A DNA stretch of 64,000 nt from Branchinecta lynchi (taxonomy: Eukaryota; Arthropoda; Branchiopoda; Anostraca; Branchinectidae): assembly GCA_023053575.1 (NCBI GenBank), contig JAKZAP010000018.1:17078202-17142201 (forward strand). Direction: 5' to 3'. A program made the position numbers and the translations under genes. Below are positions 1 to 9,675 of this stretch, piece after piece (position 1 is the first letter of the stretch; each line of letters begins with the position of its first letter). Under the pieces are notes generated by a model, which was given only the letters and a program-made list of their open reading frames with translations, did not search any database and had not been told where the DNA came from.

Positions 1-6
1 AGAAAG

Positions 7-3000
7 ATGGATCAAGCCGAGATTGTTGAGTTGTTGAAGAAAACGATGGAAATCAACCTCAGCGCCATGCAGACAACGATGCAATCGGCCATGGCAGCAG
101 AAAGAGAAGCAACCAGGCAACAAATTGAGTCCTGGACAGCACAGTTTGCCCCGCTTGTTCAAGCGGTACAGACTAACCAGGCAGCAATCCAGAGCACCCC
201 GAGTACTGTTTCTACAGCAACCATTCACGTGGCTAAATACATCGAAGGAAGTGATATTGACGTGTACCTTTCCATGTTCGAAAGGGCAGCGACCCAAAAT
301 AACTGGCCCCAGACAACATGGGCAGTCAGGTTACAGGCGCTACTCTCCGGAAAAGCAGCTGAGGCGGCTGCCCTCGTTCCGCCCACCGAAAGCAACAATT
401 ATGACCGAGTCAAGGAGACAATCCTTAGAAGATTCCAGATTACTTCCGAAACATATCGGCAGCGTTTTCGTACAATCGCGAAAGAAACTGATCAGTCTTT
501 CACTGATTACGGGAACAAACTGGAACAATTGATGCTGAAGTGGTTAGACTGCAGTGACTACAAAACCATCACCAATGTAGCTCATCTACAAGGCTACATA
601 GAAGGTATCCTCCGAAAACTGGTGGTAGAACAGTACATCAGTTCGATAAAGAATGAACAACTCAGAATCCGGTTAAGAGAGCTCAAGGATCCTACCTTAG
701 AAGACCTGTCCCGCACTGCCGAGAGCTATTTCCTTGCACGGAAAGACGAGCGTGAGACGACCAAATTCCAGGGCCCCCCTAAGCAGAAGACAGCCCCTCC
801 TAAGCCGAAGCCAGAAGCAGATAAGCCTGACGAAGGTCAGTCGGCTGAAGCTGCAAAGAGTAAAACAGCGCCACACAAATATGCAAGTGGCCCGTGTTAC
901 AATTGTGGACGAAAAGGTCACAGAGCAAAGGACTGCAGAGCTCCAAGGAAGAAGGAAGAAACTATGCTGGCCAGGAGTCCAAGCAGAGACGTCAATCCGC
1001 AGCAACAGTTCCAACTTTACGGAGAAATCGAAGGTAAACCTGCCAAGATTCTGGTAGACTCCGGAGCTACTTTAACGATAGTTCACCAGAAGTTCGTGTC
1101 CCAGGAAGAAAACTGGAAAGATCAGACTGAGATATGCTGTGTTCATGGGGACCATAGAACCTATCCTGTCCGCAAGGTGTATATCACAGCTGGACAGAAC
1201 GGAGAAGTTTATAAGGGCGAGATCGAAGTAGCTGTAAGCCCCACGCTTCCAGTGGATGCCATCATTGGACATACTTTTCCAAGATTCTTTGATCTATGTC
1301 GACCAGCAGTTCGGGGAAAAGACACAGCAGCGGCAGTCTTGCTGACAACTCGATCTCAAACATATGAAGAACAATTCAACAGGTCAATAGACATTCCGGA
1401 AAATGACGTCACACAGATCAATGTAGACATAGGAGAGAGCACCCAGAAAGAACCGACGAGTCGCCGACAGAAAAGGAAGGCTAAGGACGTTCGTAGACGA
1501 GAGCAGACAGACGCTTCCGAGAGTGATGAAGATCCAACCACCTTGAATGCTAAACAGTTGAGCAAACTTCAAGCGGACGATAAGAGCCTAGAAGGATGCT
1601 GGAAAAAGGCTAGCCAAGGACAAGGATTCAAAATATCGGATGGGTTACTATACCGAGTCAGCGAATCCAGGCTGGATGGCACGGAGCAGTGGCAACTTGT
1701 TCTTCCACGGATTTGTAGAAAAGCCGTCCTCCGTATCAGTCATGATATCCCAATGAGCGGACACACGGGACGAGCGAGAACTGCTGACAGGATCCTGCAA
1801 CGTTTCTTTTGGCCTGCTCTCAGAAACGACGTGGCTCGTTACGTCAGGTCCTGTGAGGTCTGTCAACTCACGGCAAAGGCCAAGCCTAAGGAAAGAGTGC
1901 CGATGGTTCAAATGCCCATCATTACGGAGCCTTTTCGAAGAGTAGCAATGGACATAGTTGGACCACTAACTCCCTCCAGAAACGGATTCAAGTTCATGCT
2001 AGTGTATTCGGATTACGGGACGAGATACCCGGAGGTATTTCCTTTGAGAACAACAAATGCCCGCAAGATTGCCGAAGCACTGGAGCAATGTTTCTGCCGC
2101 TTAGGGGTTCCGGAGGAAATCCTTACTGATCAAGGCAGTAACTTTCTGTCCAAAGGTTTAGCGGCCCTGTACACCATGCTGGGTGTAAAAGCCATAAAGA
2201 CTACGCCGTACCACCCTCAAACTGACGGCCTGGTCGAGAGGCTCAACGGCACACTGATATCGCTGCTCAAGAAGTTCACTTTGGACAATGCGAAAGACTG
2301 GGACAGGCTGGTTCCCTACATCTTGTTTGCATACAGGGAAACACCCCAGGCTTCGTGTGGATTCAGCCCCTTTGAAATGTTGTACGGTCGGCGCCCCAGA
2401 GGCCCATTGGATGTTCTCAAGGAACAATGGGAGTCGCACACGGAAAAGGAAAACGACTACCAAACAACACCCGTGCATCATCTGCTCATAGTTCGAGAAC
2501 GCCTCCAACACATCATGGAAACGGTGCATGTAAACTTGCAGCACGCTCAAACCAGACAGAAAGTCTACTATGACCGGAAAGCCAAACCCAGACATTTGGA
2601 AGCCGGTGACGAGGTTCTAGTATTGTTGCCAACAGGCACACATAAGCTAGAAACACGATGGAAAGGACCATTCAAGATTATCCGAAAACTGAACGACGTC
2701 AATTACGAGGTGGAGTTCCCAGGAAGAAGGAAAGGCAAGATTCTGCACATTAATCTTCTCAGAAAATTCGAAAGACGTGAACCAGAATTCGCTCTTTTCT
2801 CCAAAGAGTCTGACTTTGTCCCGACCTTTGATGCTTCAGAGAAAGAGGATTCAAACAAACATCTGTCGGATGAGTCGATCAGACACCTGACAATCGAACA
2901 AAAAGAACGTCTCTTGGACGTTATACATAAGTTTCGAACGACCTTCTCCGACAAGCCTGGCAAAACTAGAGTGGTCGAGCATGAAATCAAAACTGGTGCA

Positions 3001-4269
3001 TCCAGACCAATCCACCAAAGGCCATACAGGACGCCTCAGGCCCGGCAAGCTGCCATTGAAAAGGAGGTTGATCAGATGTTGGAGTTGGGTATAATACGAC
3101 CCTCAACTAGTCCTTGGTCTAATCCAGTCGTGACGGTCCCGAAACCGGATGGGTCCATTAGGTTTTGTCTCGATTTTCGGAAGCTAAACAGTATTTCAGA
3201 GTTTGATTCGTATCCGCTTCCCCGTATCGACGAGCTGGTAGAACTTATCGGGAACGCTAAGGTCATCACCGTCCTAGACTTGACAAAAGGCTATTGGCAG
3301 ATAGCCTTGGCAAAGGATAGCTGTGCCAAAACTGCGTTCCAGACCCAATCAGGACTTTATGAATTTACAGTCATGCCATTTGGGTTACATGGCGCCCCTG
3401 CAACTTTCCAAAGGTTAATGGACACAATTCTCCGTGACTGTAGGAAGTTTGCTAGAGCTTATCTGGACGACCTGGTCATCTTTAGTGATACTCTCGAAGA
3501 TCATTATCGTCATCTACAAATGGTCCTCCAGAAAATCGCGGACGCTGGATTAACGATCAATTTTCGCAAATGCAACTTTATGCGAAGTGAGGTCACATAC
3601 CTTGGATTTCATGTAGGAAGCGGGCGCTTGACACCAGTGCAAGACAAGGTTCAGGCAATAGGAGAATTCCCGGTACCCCGTACTAAAGGAGAAGTCAGAA
3701 CCTTCCTCGGAGTAGCGGCGTACTACCAGCGATTCATTCGGGATTTTTCCACAATCGCTTCACCTTTGAATGACCTATTGAAGAAAGGTCAACCTCAGAC
3801 CGTAAAGTGGTCCGAAGAATGCCAAACCGCCTTCGTTGGTTTGAAGAAGGCACTAATGGACGGTCCCGTCCTTCGCAACCCAGACTTCGAGCGACCATTT
3901 ATCTTGCAAACTGACGCATCCAATGTAGGTCTCGGAGCTGTTCTGGCTCAAAACTGGGAGGACGGCGAACACCCAGTGGCCTACAGAAGTCGCAGACTAA
4001 ACCCGGCGGAGACGCGGTATTCAACAGTCGAGAAGGAAGCTTTGGCATTAAAATGGGGCATTGAGGGTTTCAACTACTACCTATCAGGAAGACCCTTCAC
4101 AGTACAGACAGACCATAACCCGTTGCGTTGGCTGAACGTCGCTAGGAGTGGTAATGCTCGCCTTGCAAGATGGGCGTTAGCTCTGCAGGAATTCAAATTT
4201 GATATTGAAGCCAGGCCAGGGAACCAAAATGCCAATGCTAATGCTTTATCTCGTCTCTTTCTTGAATAA
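7..4269 (+). CDS. Gag-Pol polyprotein with order Gag-PR-IN-RT-RNase H
   Basis: A single 1420-residue frame encodes all retrotransposition functions. Gag covers about residues 1-290 and ends in a CCHC zinc knuckle (CYNCGRKGHRAKDC, 297-310). The aspartic protease motif is LVDSGAT, with catalytic D351. The integrase has an H2C2 zinc finger (H579, H586, C616, C619), then D649, D708 and E744; the last two are 35 residues apart, a canonical D,D35E core. A GPF/Y-like module follows near residue 885. RT has D1091 and YLDD at 1152-1155. RNase H has D1303, E1342 and D1369. RT and RH are clearly Ty3/gypsy-like, whereas IN before RT is the Ty1/copia arrangement. The ATG at base 7 gives a start typical of Gag. 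No frameshift or stop is seen, so gag and pol are fused in one frame, with no visible recoding site. All catalytic residues I could check are present. Confidence 0.95.
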   Translation: MDQAEIVELLKKTMEINLSAMQTTMQSAMAAEREATRQQIESWTAQFAPLVQAVQTNQAAIQSTPSTVSTATIHVAKYIEGSDIDVYLSMFERAATQNNWPQTTWAVRLQALLSGKAAEAAALVPPTESNNYDRVKETILRRFQITSETYRQRFRTIAKETDQSFTDYGNKLEQLMLKWLDCSDYKTITNVAHLQGYIEGILRKLVVEQYISSIKNEQLRIRLRELKDPTLEDLSRTAESYFLARKDERETTKFQGPPKQKTAPPKPKPEADKPDEGQSAEAAKSKTAPHKYASGPCYNCGRKGHRAKDCRAPRKKEETMLARSPSRDVNPQQQFQLYGEIEGKPAKILVDSGATLTIVHQKFVSQEENWKDQTEICCVHGDHRTYPVRKVYITAGQNGEVYKGEIEVAVSPTLPVDAIIGHTFPRFFDLCRPAVRGKDTAAAVLLTTRSQTYEEQFNRSIDIPENDVTQINVDIGESTQKEPTSRRQKRKAKDVRRREQTDASESDEDPTTLNAKQLSKLQADDKSLEGCWKKASQGQGFKISDGLLYRVSESRLDGTEQWQLVLPRICRKAVLRISHDIPMSGHTGRARTADRILQRFFWPALRNDVARYVRSCEVCQLTAKAKPKERVPMVQMPIITEPFRRVAMDIVGPLTPSRNGFKFMLVYSDYGTRYPEVFPLRTTNARKIAEALEQCFCRLGVPEEILTDQGSNFLSKGLAALYTMLGVKAIKTTPYHPQTDGLVERLNGTLISLLKKFTLDNAKDWDRLVPYILFAYRETPQASCGFSPFEMLYGRRPRGPLDVLKEQWESHTEKENDYQTTPVHHLLIVRERLQHIMETVHVNLQHAQTRQKVYYDRKAKPRHLEAGDEVLVLLPTGTHKLETRWKGPFKIIRKLNDVNYEVEFPGRRKGKILHINLLRKFERREPEFALFSKESDFVPTFDASEKEDSNKHLSDESIRHLTIEQKERLLDVIHKFRTTFSDKPGKTRVVEHEIKTGASRPIHQRPYRTPQARQAAIEKEVDQMLELGIIRPSTSPWSNPVVTVPKPDGSIRFCLDFRKLNSISEFDSYPLPRIDELVELIGNAKVITVLDLTKGYWQIALAKDSCAKTAFQTQSGLYEFTVMPFGLHGAPATFQRLMDTILRDCRKFARAYLDDLVIFSDTLEDHYRHLQMVLQKIADAGLTINFRKCNFMRSEVTYLGFHVGSGRLTPVQDKVQAIGEFPVPRTKGEVRTFLGVAAYYQRFIRDFSTIASPLNDLLKKGQPQTVKWSEECQTAFVGLKKALMDGPVLRNPDFERPFILQTDASNVGLGAVLAQNWEDGEHPVAYRSRRLNPAETRYSTVEKEALALKWGIEGFNYYLSGRPFTVQTDHNPLRWLNVARSGNARLARWALALQEFKFDIEARPGNQNANANALSRLFLE

Positions 4270-4315
4270 ACTGTTCAACCATGTATGTAAATAACAATAG
4301 TCACGTTTATTTCAG

Positions 4316-4777
4316 ATGTCAATCCGTTTGTTACCAGCTGGTATCCGTGGCGTACTGGAGAGCCCTACCGAACGAGGGAAACCATCCTGGGAGTTCAGGG
4401 ATAGCCAGAAGGCCGATCGTGAGTTAACACGATATTTCAACTTGAATGCGGTAGATTTAGAGGATAGCAAAGGTGCCACTTACATACTACGCCAAGGAGC
4501 TTTATACAGAAAGACTAGGCGAGTAACCAACACAGGTGACCACCTACAACTGTTAGTACCTGACAACTTCCGCCAGAGGATCTTCGATGCTGCCCACAGA
4601 TTACCGGATCAAAACGGCATGCCGAACCACCGAGGGAGGAACGTAACCGCGAAAATCCTGCTGACTCATTTTTACTGGCCAGACATCAACAGAGACATAA
4701 AGGTTCGACTGGACGCCTGTAGCTGTCGACGAATCAACGAGCCATTCCAAGGACGTGTGATTCGACTAAGGAAATAG
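4316..4777 (+). CDS. Second ORF with integrase-type H2C2 zinc-binding region
   Basis: This 153-codon ORF lies 46 bp after the gag-pol stop and ends 52 bp before the polypurine tract, where retroviruses keep env and where ordinary gypsy elements keep integrase. Residues about 57-141 read like the integrase N-terminal zinc domain: a LYRK-like lead-in, LLVPDNFRQRIF, H94, H105, HFYWPDINRDI, then C135 and C137. The spacing is unusual: H-x10-H and C-x-C, instead of H-x6-H and C-x2-C in the upstream integrase of the same element. No DDE catalytic core follows. It may be a relic or a specialised accessory protein. TTTATTTCAG immediately precedes the ATG and resembles a 3' splice site, so expression from a spliced RNA is possible. 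Family resemblance is seen in the sequence; function is unknown. Confidence 0.7.
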   Translation: MSIRLLPAGIRGVLESPTERGKPSWEFRDSQKADRELTRYFNLNAVDLEDSKGATYILRQGALYRKTRRVTNTGDHLQLLVPDNFRQRIFDAAHRLPDQNGMPNHRGRNVTAKILLTHFYWPDINRDIKVRLDACSCRRINEPFQGRVIRLRK

Positions 4778-4829
4778 GGTGCAGAAATAGTGGTTCGGTG
4801 TAAATCGGGTGCAATATACCATCTTTCTT

Positions 4830-4842
4830 AAGGGGGGAGGGA
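4830..4842 (+). promoter_or_regulatory. Polypurine tract of the LTR retrotransposon
   Basis: AAGGGGGGAGGGA directly precedes TGTCGTGATT, the expected layout for the plus-strand primer next to a 3' LTR that begins with TG. Confidence 0.75.
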
Positions 4843-5230
4843 TGTCGTGATTTGATTAATCAACACCTTGTGTTACGTGTGTGATAATGGACGAGTAGCC
4901 CCTCGCAGCGCCGGCAGCGATGCTAATGCCGGGCGATGAGAGAAGTAAGGAAAAATGAATTCGAAATTCATTCCATTGTGAACGCTCGACCAGAACAGTC
5001 AGTGAAGTTATTTTGATAGTCGTATATTCGTGACATAATAAGGTTAAACGGTTAAGTACCATTTGAGTTAAGTGTTAATTTTTTTTGCCAGTAAAACTTA
5101 ATTTTTTCAGACTATTGAACCAATCCCTGACAAGCACCCATGTAAAATTTACGGAACACGATTCCGGATTTTAACGTGGCGCGCTGTCTGAAAACAGAAG
5201 TTCTAACAATTATCGGTTCTGTATACCACA
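4843..5230 (+). repeat. 3' LTR of the Gmr1-like element (right end approximate)
   Basis: It starts with TGTCGTGATT immediately after the polypurine tract. An AATAAG polyadenylation-like signal lies near 5037. The right end cannot be fixed without the 5' copy; CA-ending candidates lie near 5158 and 5230. Confidence 0.45.
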
Positions 5231-5329
5231 AAGAACATAGCCGATGGATTTCACTAAAGTATGCCACCTTGGACACGTAACAGGTACCAAGTTAGAAAAT
5301 ACCAATCGAGGCTGTAGATCAGAGAGTTC

Positions 5330-5515
5330 TTGGAACGGTCACACACCCTGGGTTACGTATTCTGGGATTGTTCATATCTCTTACATTGTTGTTGTGTTGT
5401 AATGTTGTATTGCATGTTTTTTTTTCTCTCTTCTCTACTGTTTTGTTTACTCCGTCTATGTCCTCTCGGGCCAATTTTGATGGGAAATGAATTTGTTCAT
5501 TCATTCATTCAAATA
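5330..5515 (+). mobile_element. 3' end fragment of a LINE with (ATTC)n tail
   Basis: The segment ends in GGGAAATGAATTTG followed by short tandem ATTC units (about 5495-5513). This resembles the simple-repeat 3' ends of CR1/L2-type LINEs, and the minus-strand LINE ending at 6761 finishes in a very similar GGAATAAATTTG plus tetranucleotide repeat. No RT coding remains. From 5230 to 5330 I see nothing else. Confidence 0.5.
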
Positions 5516-5686
5516 CTTTATGCCCAATGGATGACGGATGACCAATGATTAACACGCCTTTTGTGCATTTTAGTGTTGTCAGTAGATCGCTATTCTTCTT
5601 TACTTTTTCCTTTACTCCGTTCTTGTTCTTTTTCAATGTGCCGGTTTATTAAGAATATACATGCATTATAACACTGTGCCCTAGAC

Positions 5687-6027
5687 CAGTGGTTCCCACC
5701 GGTGGTACGCGTACCCAAAGGGGTACGAGAGACCCTTGCAAGGGGTATGCGAAGGTCCTCAAAATCAAGTTAGTCTGTAGCTTTAATATCTCGCCCCAAA
5801 AATGTTCCGAGTTTTCTGACTTAGATTCAGTATTGTCCAAAAAGTCAGATACCCCATCGTGCGCAATTTCAGATACACATATACGCCTTATCGTTGAGGA
5901 CACTAAATATCGCATTTTTTACTTTCTTTTCTTGGTCAAATACAGTGAAAGATTTATTCGTCAAAAAGGGGTACGCAACTATACTGTCATTAGGGGCACT
6001 TGGTACGGAAAAGGTTGGGAACCACTG
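5687..6027 (+). mobile_element. Complete hAT-type MITE with perfect 8-bp TSD
   Basis: The terminal inverted repeats (TIRs) read CAGTGGTTCCCAnC at the left and its reverse complement at the right. Direct copies of CCCTAGAC flank it at 5679-5686 and 6028-6035. An 8-bp duplication and CA-initial termini are diagnostic of the hAT superfamily. At 341 bp it encodes nothing convincing; the long open frame spanning it is incidental. It lies in the presumed intron 1 of the SLC44-like gene, 66 bp from the exon. Confidence 0.92.
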
Positions 6028-6093
6028 CCCTAGACAATCAGGGACAGAAGAGGTGATCGACAACTCATAGGTCCTTATTTAGTTTTCACTTAC

Positions 6094-6223
6094 CAAAATA
6101 TCCAACGACGGCCCATCCTCCAAGAAATGCTAAAAAAACAAGCAGGCACAAGATATCCGTACATGAGCGGCTTTTCACAGGTCCCATAGGGATCGGCCCA
6201 GACGGCGATACTTTTCCTGACAT
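6094..6223 (-). CDS. First coding exon of an SLC44 / choline transporter-like protein
   Basis: On the minus strand an ATG with A at -3 opens a 43-codon frame ending TTTTG|GTAAGTG, a strong 5' splice site (phase 1). The peptide has a polar, Gly/Pro-containing N-terminus (GPIPMGPVKSRS), then CTDILCLL and a hydrophobic segment to residue 43. This pattern, a short cytoplasmic tail ending in (N/S)R-x-CTD-(I/V) that leads straight into transmembrane helix 1, characterises the start of SLC44/CTL proteins, multi-pass choline transporters of plasma and organelle membranes. The remaining exons should lie left of the window, which would place the LTR retrotransposon, LINE tail and MITE in intron 1. Which SLC44 paralogue this is cannot be told from one exon. 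The exon is GC-richer than its surroundings. Confidence 0.82.
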
Positions 6224-6760
6224 TTTCTCTCAAGTTTCTTCCCGTGTAGAAAACCTCTTTGCTTTTCTACGGATTCGTACGCATAGCTTTATGAGCTGAT
6301 AAAACTGTAATAAAAGCATAGAGATTATTCATAAGCTAAGTGGAAACAATGTGACGCTGTAGTATGTAATAAAGATAAATCTATCTGCCACCATCCACTA
6401 TGGCTAAATTGAAACTTCGGGATAATAATTTGGTACTTAGTTGATAGTTAATGTAGGCCTACTGGTTCTGGTGGAGCGGATATATTTTACGACTTGTTCT
6501 TCCGTTACTACACACATAAAGATATACTGGGAGATCTCATGCTTTCAGAGAAAAGAATGTAGTCGTGTTTATGTACATTGTTTTGTTTAGTGTTTTAATA
6601 TGTGTATTTTACTTTGTGTATTTTACTCATACTCCGCTGTTATGCAAAAAGCGGGTCACAAATAAATCAAATAGATAAGAAAAAGTAGTAAACAAAAATA
6701 AAATTAAATCATATCAAAATTTAGACAATTCGGTCCAATCAGGGTACGGGTGAATACAAA
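6224..6760 (-). other. 5' flank / promoter side of the SLC44-like exon
   Basis: AT-rich sequence upstream of the start codon. It should contain the 5' UTR or an upstream intron. I see no clear TATA box, CpG island or further coding. A LINE ends at 6761, so the unique flank is only about 540 bp. Confidence 0.35.
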
Positions 6761-6782
6761 ATCAATCAATCAATCAAATTTA
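6761..6782 (-). repeat. Tetranucleotide 3' tail of the LINE
   Basis: Tandem AATC on the plus strand (GATT on the element strand) directly follows the AATAAATTTG end of the LINE. Such short tandem tails mark target-primed reverse transcription in CR1/L2-like elements. Confidence 0.75.
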
Positions 6783-6898
6783 TTCCAGTAAAAAATTACC
6801 ATATCACAAAGAAAACAAGGAAAAAAGAAGAAGACAAAAAAGAACGAACGCGGCAACAAATGCAAATATCACATGGACAAAAAGCAAAAATACCTAAC

Positions 6899-9662
6899 CT
6901 AGCTCATACAACTTCTGCCAAATTGGCAGAGCAATGGAGAACAAAGCACAAGGATGTAATCATTATCAGATTCAAGTAAACGCTGTTTAAGCGAAGTTTT
7001 ACACGATAGGTGGAGTTGGGAGAAATTGAGTACAAGGAAATCATCGAAAACCTCAGTCGCACTTGCTGATCGAGGTATCTTGTGAAGATATAAAAAAAAG
7101 TCATTGTAGTCCACACGCAGCTCACTTATCCCTTGTTTACTGTAGGAGCAAACCAACGAAAGACCAAAATACTCGTACAGTATGAACGGAAAACAAAAGT
7201 TTTCACTTCTGAAGAGCAAAAAGAAAACTTTCTAAGGAGTAGGTTACCACGTGCATAGACTGACCTTAAAGTATGCCGAATATGTACATCATCGTTTAAG
7301 TGTTGATCAAAAAGAAAACCGAGATAACGAAAGTGCGGTACAAAACTCAGTACATTCCCCCCAAGCGTAACTGTAGGGATAAAAGGGGTAGTTGACGATT
7401 TTGGTCGAAAACAAACACACTCGGTTTTCTTTGCATTAAAAAGAATATCATAATCTTCAGCAAATGATTGGCAAATTAAAAGCAACTTATTTAATGCGCT
7501 TGGGCAAGTCGCCAGCAAAACTAAATCGTCAGCATAACTAAGGTTATTAAAACAACGCGGACCAATGTGACAGCCCAGGCCGCTAGCACTAAGGCGAATG
7601 TTTAGTTCATCACAATACACAATAAACAGATAAGCGGATAGCACTCCACCTTGCCTTACTCCATTTTCTACAAAAAAAAAGAAGAACTTATAACATTTCC
7701 CCAACGAACACGAAACCGTTGATTTTTAAACCAAAGAGCCAAAATGCAAAGGTAGACTTGGGGAACACCTCTCTTCTTCAAAACTGAAAGGAGTCAACCT
7801 TGGTTTACGCGATCGAACGCTTTGCTCACATCGATGAAACAAGCGTAAACATAAGTTGAGAAAAGCCAGTAATATTCGACGACACATCGCAGAATAAATA
7901 TAGCAAATTCGACTGAAAGTCTCCGTTTGTAAGCAAATTGATCCTGCGATGTGGACAAAAAAGTCTCAACACGAGTCAAAATTAAACGCTCAAAAACTTT
8001 GGAAAGGTTCGAAGCGATTGCGATAGGCCGAAAATGATCAGCCTTCGAAGAATCACGAAGTCTGTTCTTTTGGACAGGTATAAGTAACATTTCCATCAGT
8101 GAGTCAGGAATAAAACCGTGTCTAGTCATGAGTGAAAAAACAATAGCTAGGTATGGAGATACAACATTAACACAATACTTAAGGTGGTTCGAAGATAACT
8201 GATCTCGACCACCCACCGAATTTGGTTTCAATTCATAGCATTAGCTACATCAATAGCCGAAAATCACTAAAACCAGTCAAATTCGGCGAAGAAAGAAAAT
8301 TATCAAGATTCCCACGGGTCCCACGGAACTGAAAACAGATTCAAAGTGTGACTTCCAGAAATCACAAATATCAGAAGGGGAAGTACAACTCTCTACAACT
8401 TTAGGGAGTGCTGAGCCCTGACGGGTTCTAGCACTAACTTCTGACCAAAAATCACCAAACTTTTTATGACGAAACGATGCAGCCATATAACCAGCCCGAA
8501 TAGCCGACTCTTGATTACGCGCCCCCCGAAGACTATTCTTAAAAGGACTTCTCCAAATTCGTCTTGTACGATCAAGGAAACCATCAAAAATGGCCCCTTC
8601 ACTTACCCACTGAACAAACCAGTACCGTGCAGTTTCATATATTGGCTTAAGAAAATCTGACCAACCCGGTATCACATACCTCTTTCGACTTGCAGCTGTG
8701 CTAGAATTAGGGAGGCATTTTTGCGATGCTAGTATAAAAACAGCACAGATTGAAGTATACATAAGCAGAATACCACTCTTATGGGAAGAATTATCACAAC
8801 CAGAAAACTGAAATAACGATTGATCAATACATAACTTATCAAGACAAGTAGAAACATGTGTTTTATACTGATTCAGATCATTATTTGTCGCAGCGTCCCA
8901 AAAATCTTTAGATACTCAGGACTGCACGGAGACTGATAAGAAGTACCTCGACCATCAAAAGCTCACAGGATATTGGAATGTGATCTGAACCAACGATATC
9001 ATTCAGAACTTTAACCGACTTCACAGAATTTAATACGGAATCAGACACTAAGTAGTGATCTAGCCAAAATTTGGCAGAACACGAATTACTGATGTAAGTA
9101 AAAGATTCAGGGGGTAACTTCAGTTTATCAGCAATGTAAAATGAATTAACACTGCAGAACTTCACTAGTTCATCATGGAACAAAGTCTTCCTAAGAATGT
9201 TAGCGTTCAGGTCACCTGCAATCAGAATTCCGTCGATGTTAGGGGTACTCACTGAAATCCCTATAACTTTATTTAAGCATGACCGAAAAACACTCAGATT
9301 GTCCAAAGAACAGACGGGCAAGTACACATTAAACAGCAGAAAGGTACCAGAACCGCACACCAGTTTCAAAACTTGAATTCAATCATCCTGGACATCAAGC
9401 GGCGTAATACGGGCAGTAATGGAATTATGCCAAAGCATAGAAAGGCCTCCAGAATGGCGACCAATCAGAATGCGAGACTTGACACACTAGACGACGATAG
9501 GGCAGAAAAATCTGGGTGAATAGTTTCGAGGACACCAAAGTCTGCGGGACATAGCATTGTTTCTTGCAAGAAAACAATATCATGGGTATCACACAGTGAG
9601 CTAATTTGCTCTGTACGGAGTCGGGCTGAGCAACAGTTGTAAGAAGCAATCTTAAGACCCAT
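6899..9662 (-). pseudogene. LINE ORF2: AP endonuclease and reverse transcriptase, frameshifted
   Basis: The endonuclease starts near 9662 with IASYNCCSARL and IVFLQETML, continues with GDLNAN and ends with SDHIPISCEL near 8990. RT follows in separate frames: YLAIVFSLM, FRPIAIASNLSKVFE and CFIDVSKAFDRV (8231-7794), then GVRQGGVLSAYLF and YADDLVLLA (7704-7126). The YADD box and endonuclease motifs are intact at residue level. At least four frame changes or stops break the ORF (near 9370-9465, 8770-8900, 8230-8277 and 7704-7794), and a poly-A stretch (7671-7681) lies next to one of them. Confidence 0.85.
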
Positions 9663-9675
9663 CAGAACAGTTCAG

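Larger units (their letters stand above)
1..5230 (+). mobile_element. Gmr1-like Ty3/gypsy LTR retrotransposon, 5' end outside window
   Basis: The element holds an intact gag-pol ORF, a second short ORF, a purine-rich tract and the start of a 3' LTR. Its 5' LTR and primer-binding site lie left of the window, because the gag start codon is at base 7. The RT and RNase H are of Ty3/gypsy type, but the integrase lies upstream of RT. That domain order is the hallmark of the Gmr1 group, first described in deuterostomes. It appears to sit antisense within intron 1 of the SLC44-like gene whose first coding exon is at 6094-6223. The right border is approximate, since the 5' LTR needed to define it is not visible. 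The uninterrupted 1420-codon ORF suggests a recent, possibly active insertion. Confidence 0.9.

Noticed and set aside
5177..5190. TGGCGC-containing sequence resembling a primer-binding site downstream of the 3' LTR
   Set aside because: A primer-binding site belongs after the 5' LTR, which is outside the window. Without a second LTR this is probably chance.
5689..6033. 114-codon open frame covering the hAT MITE
   Set aside because: It coincides with the element and its inverted termini, and shows no protein motifs.
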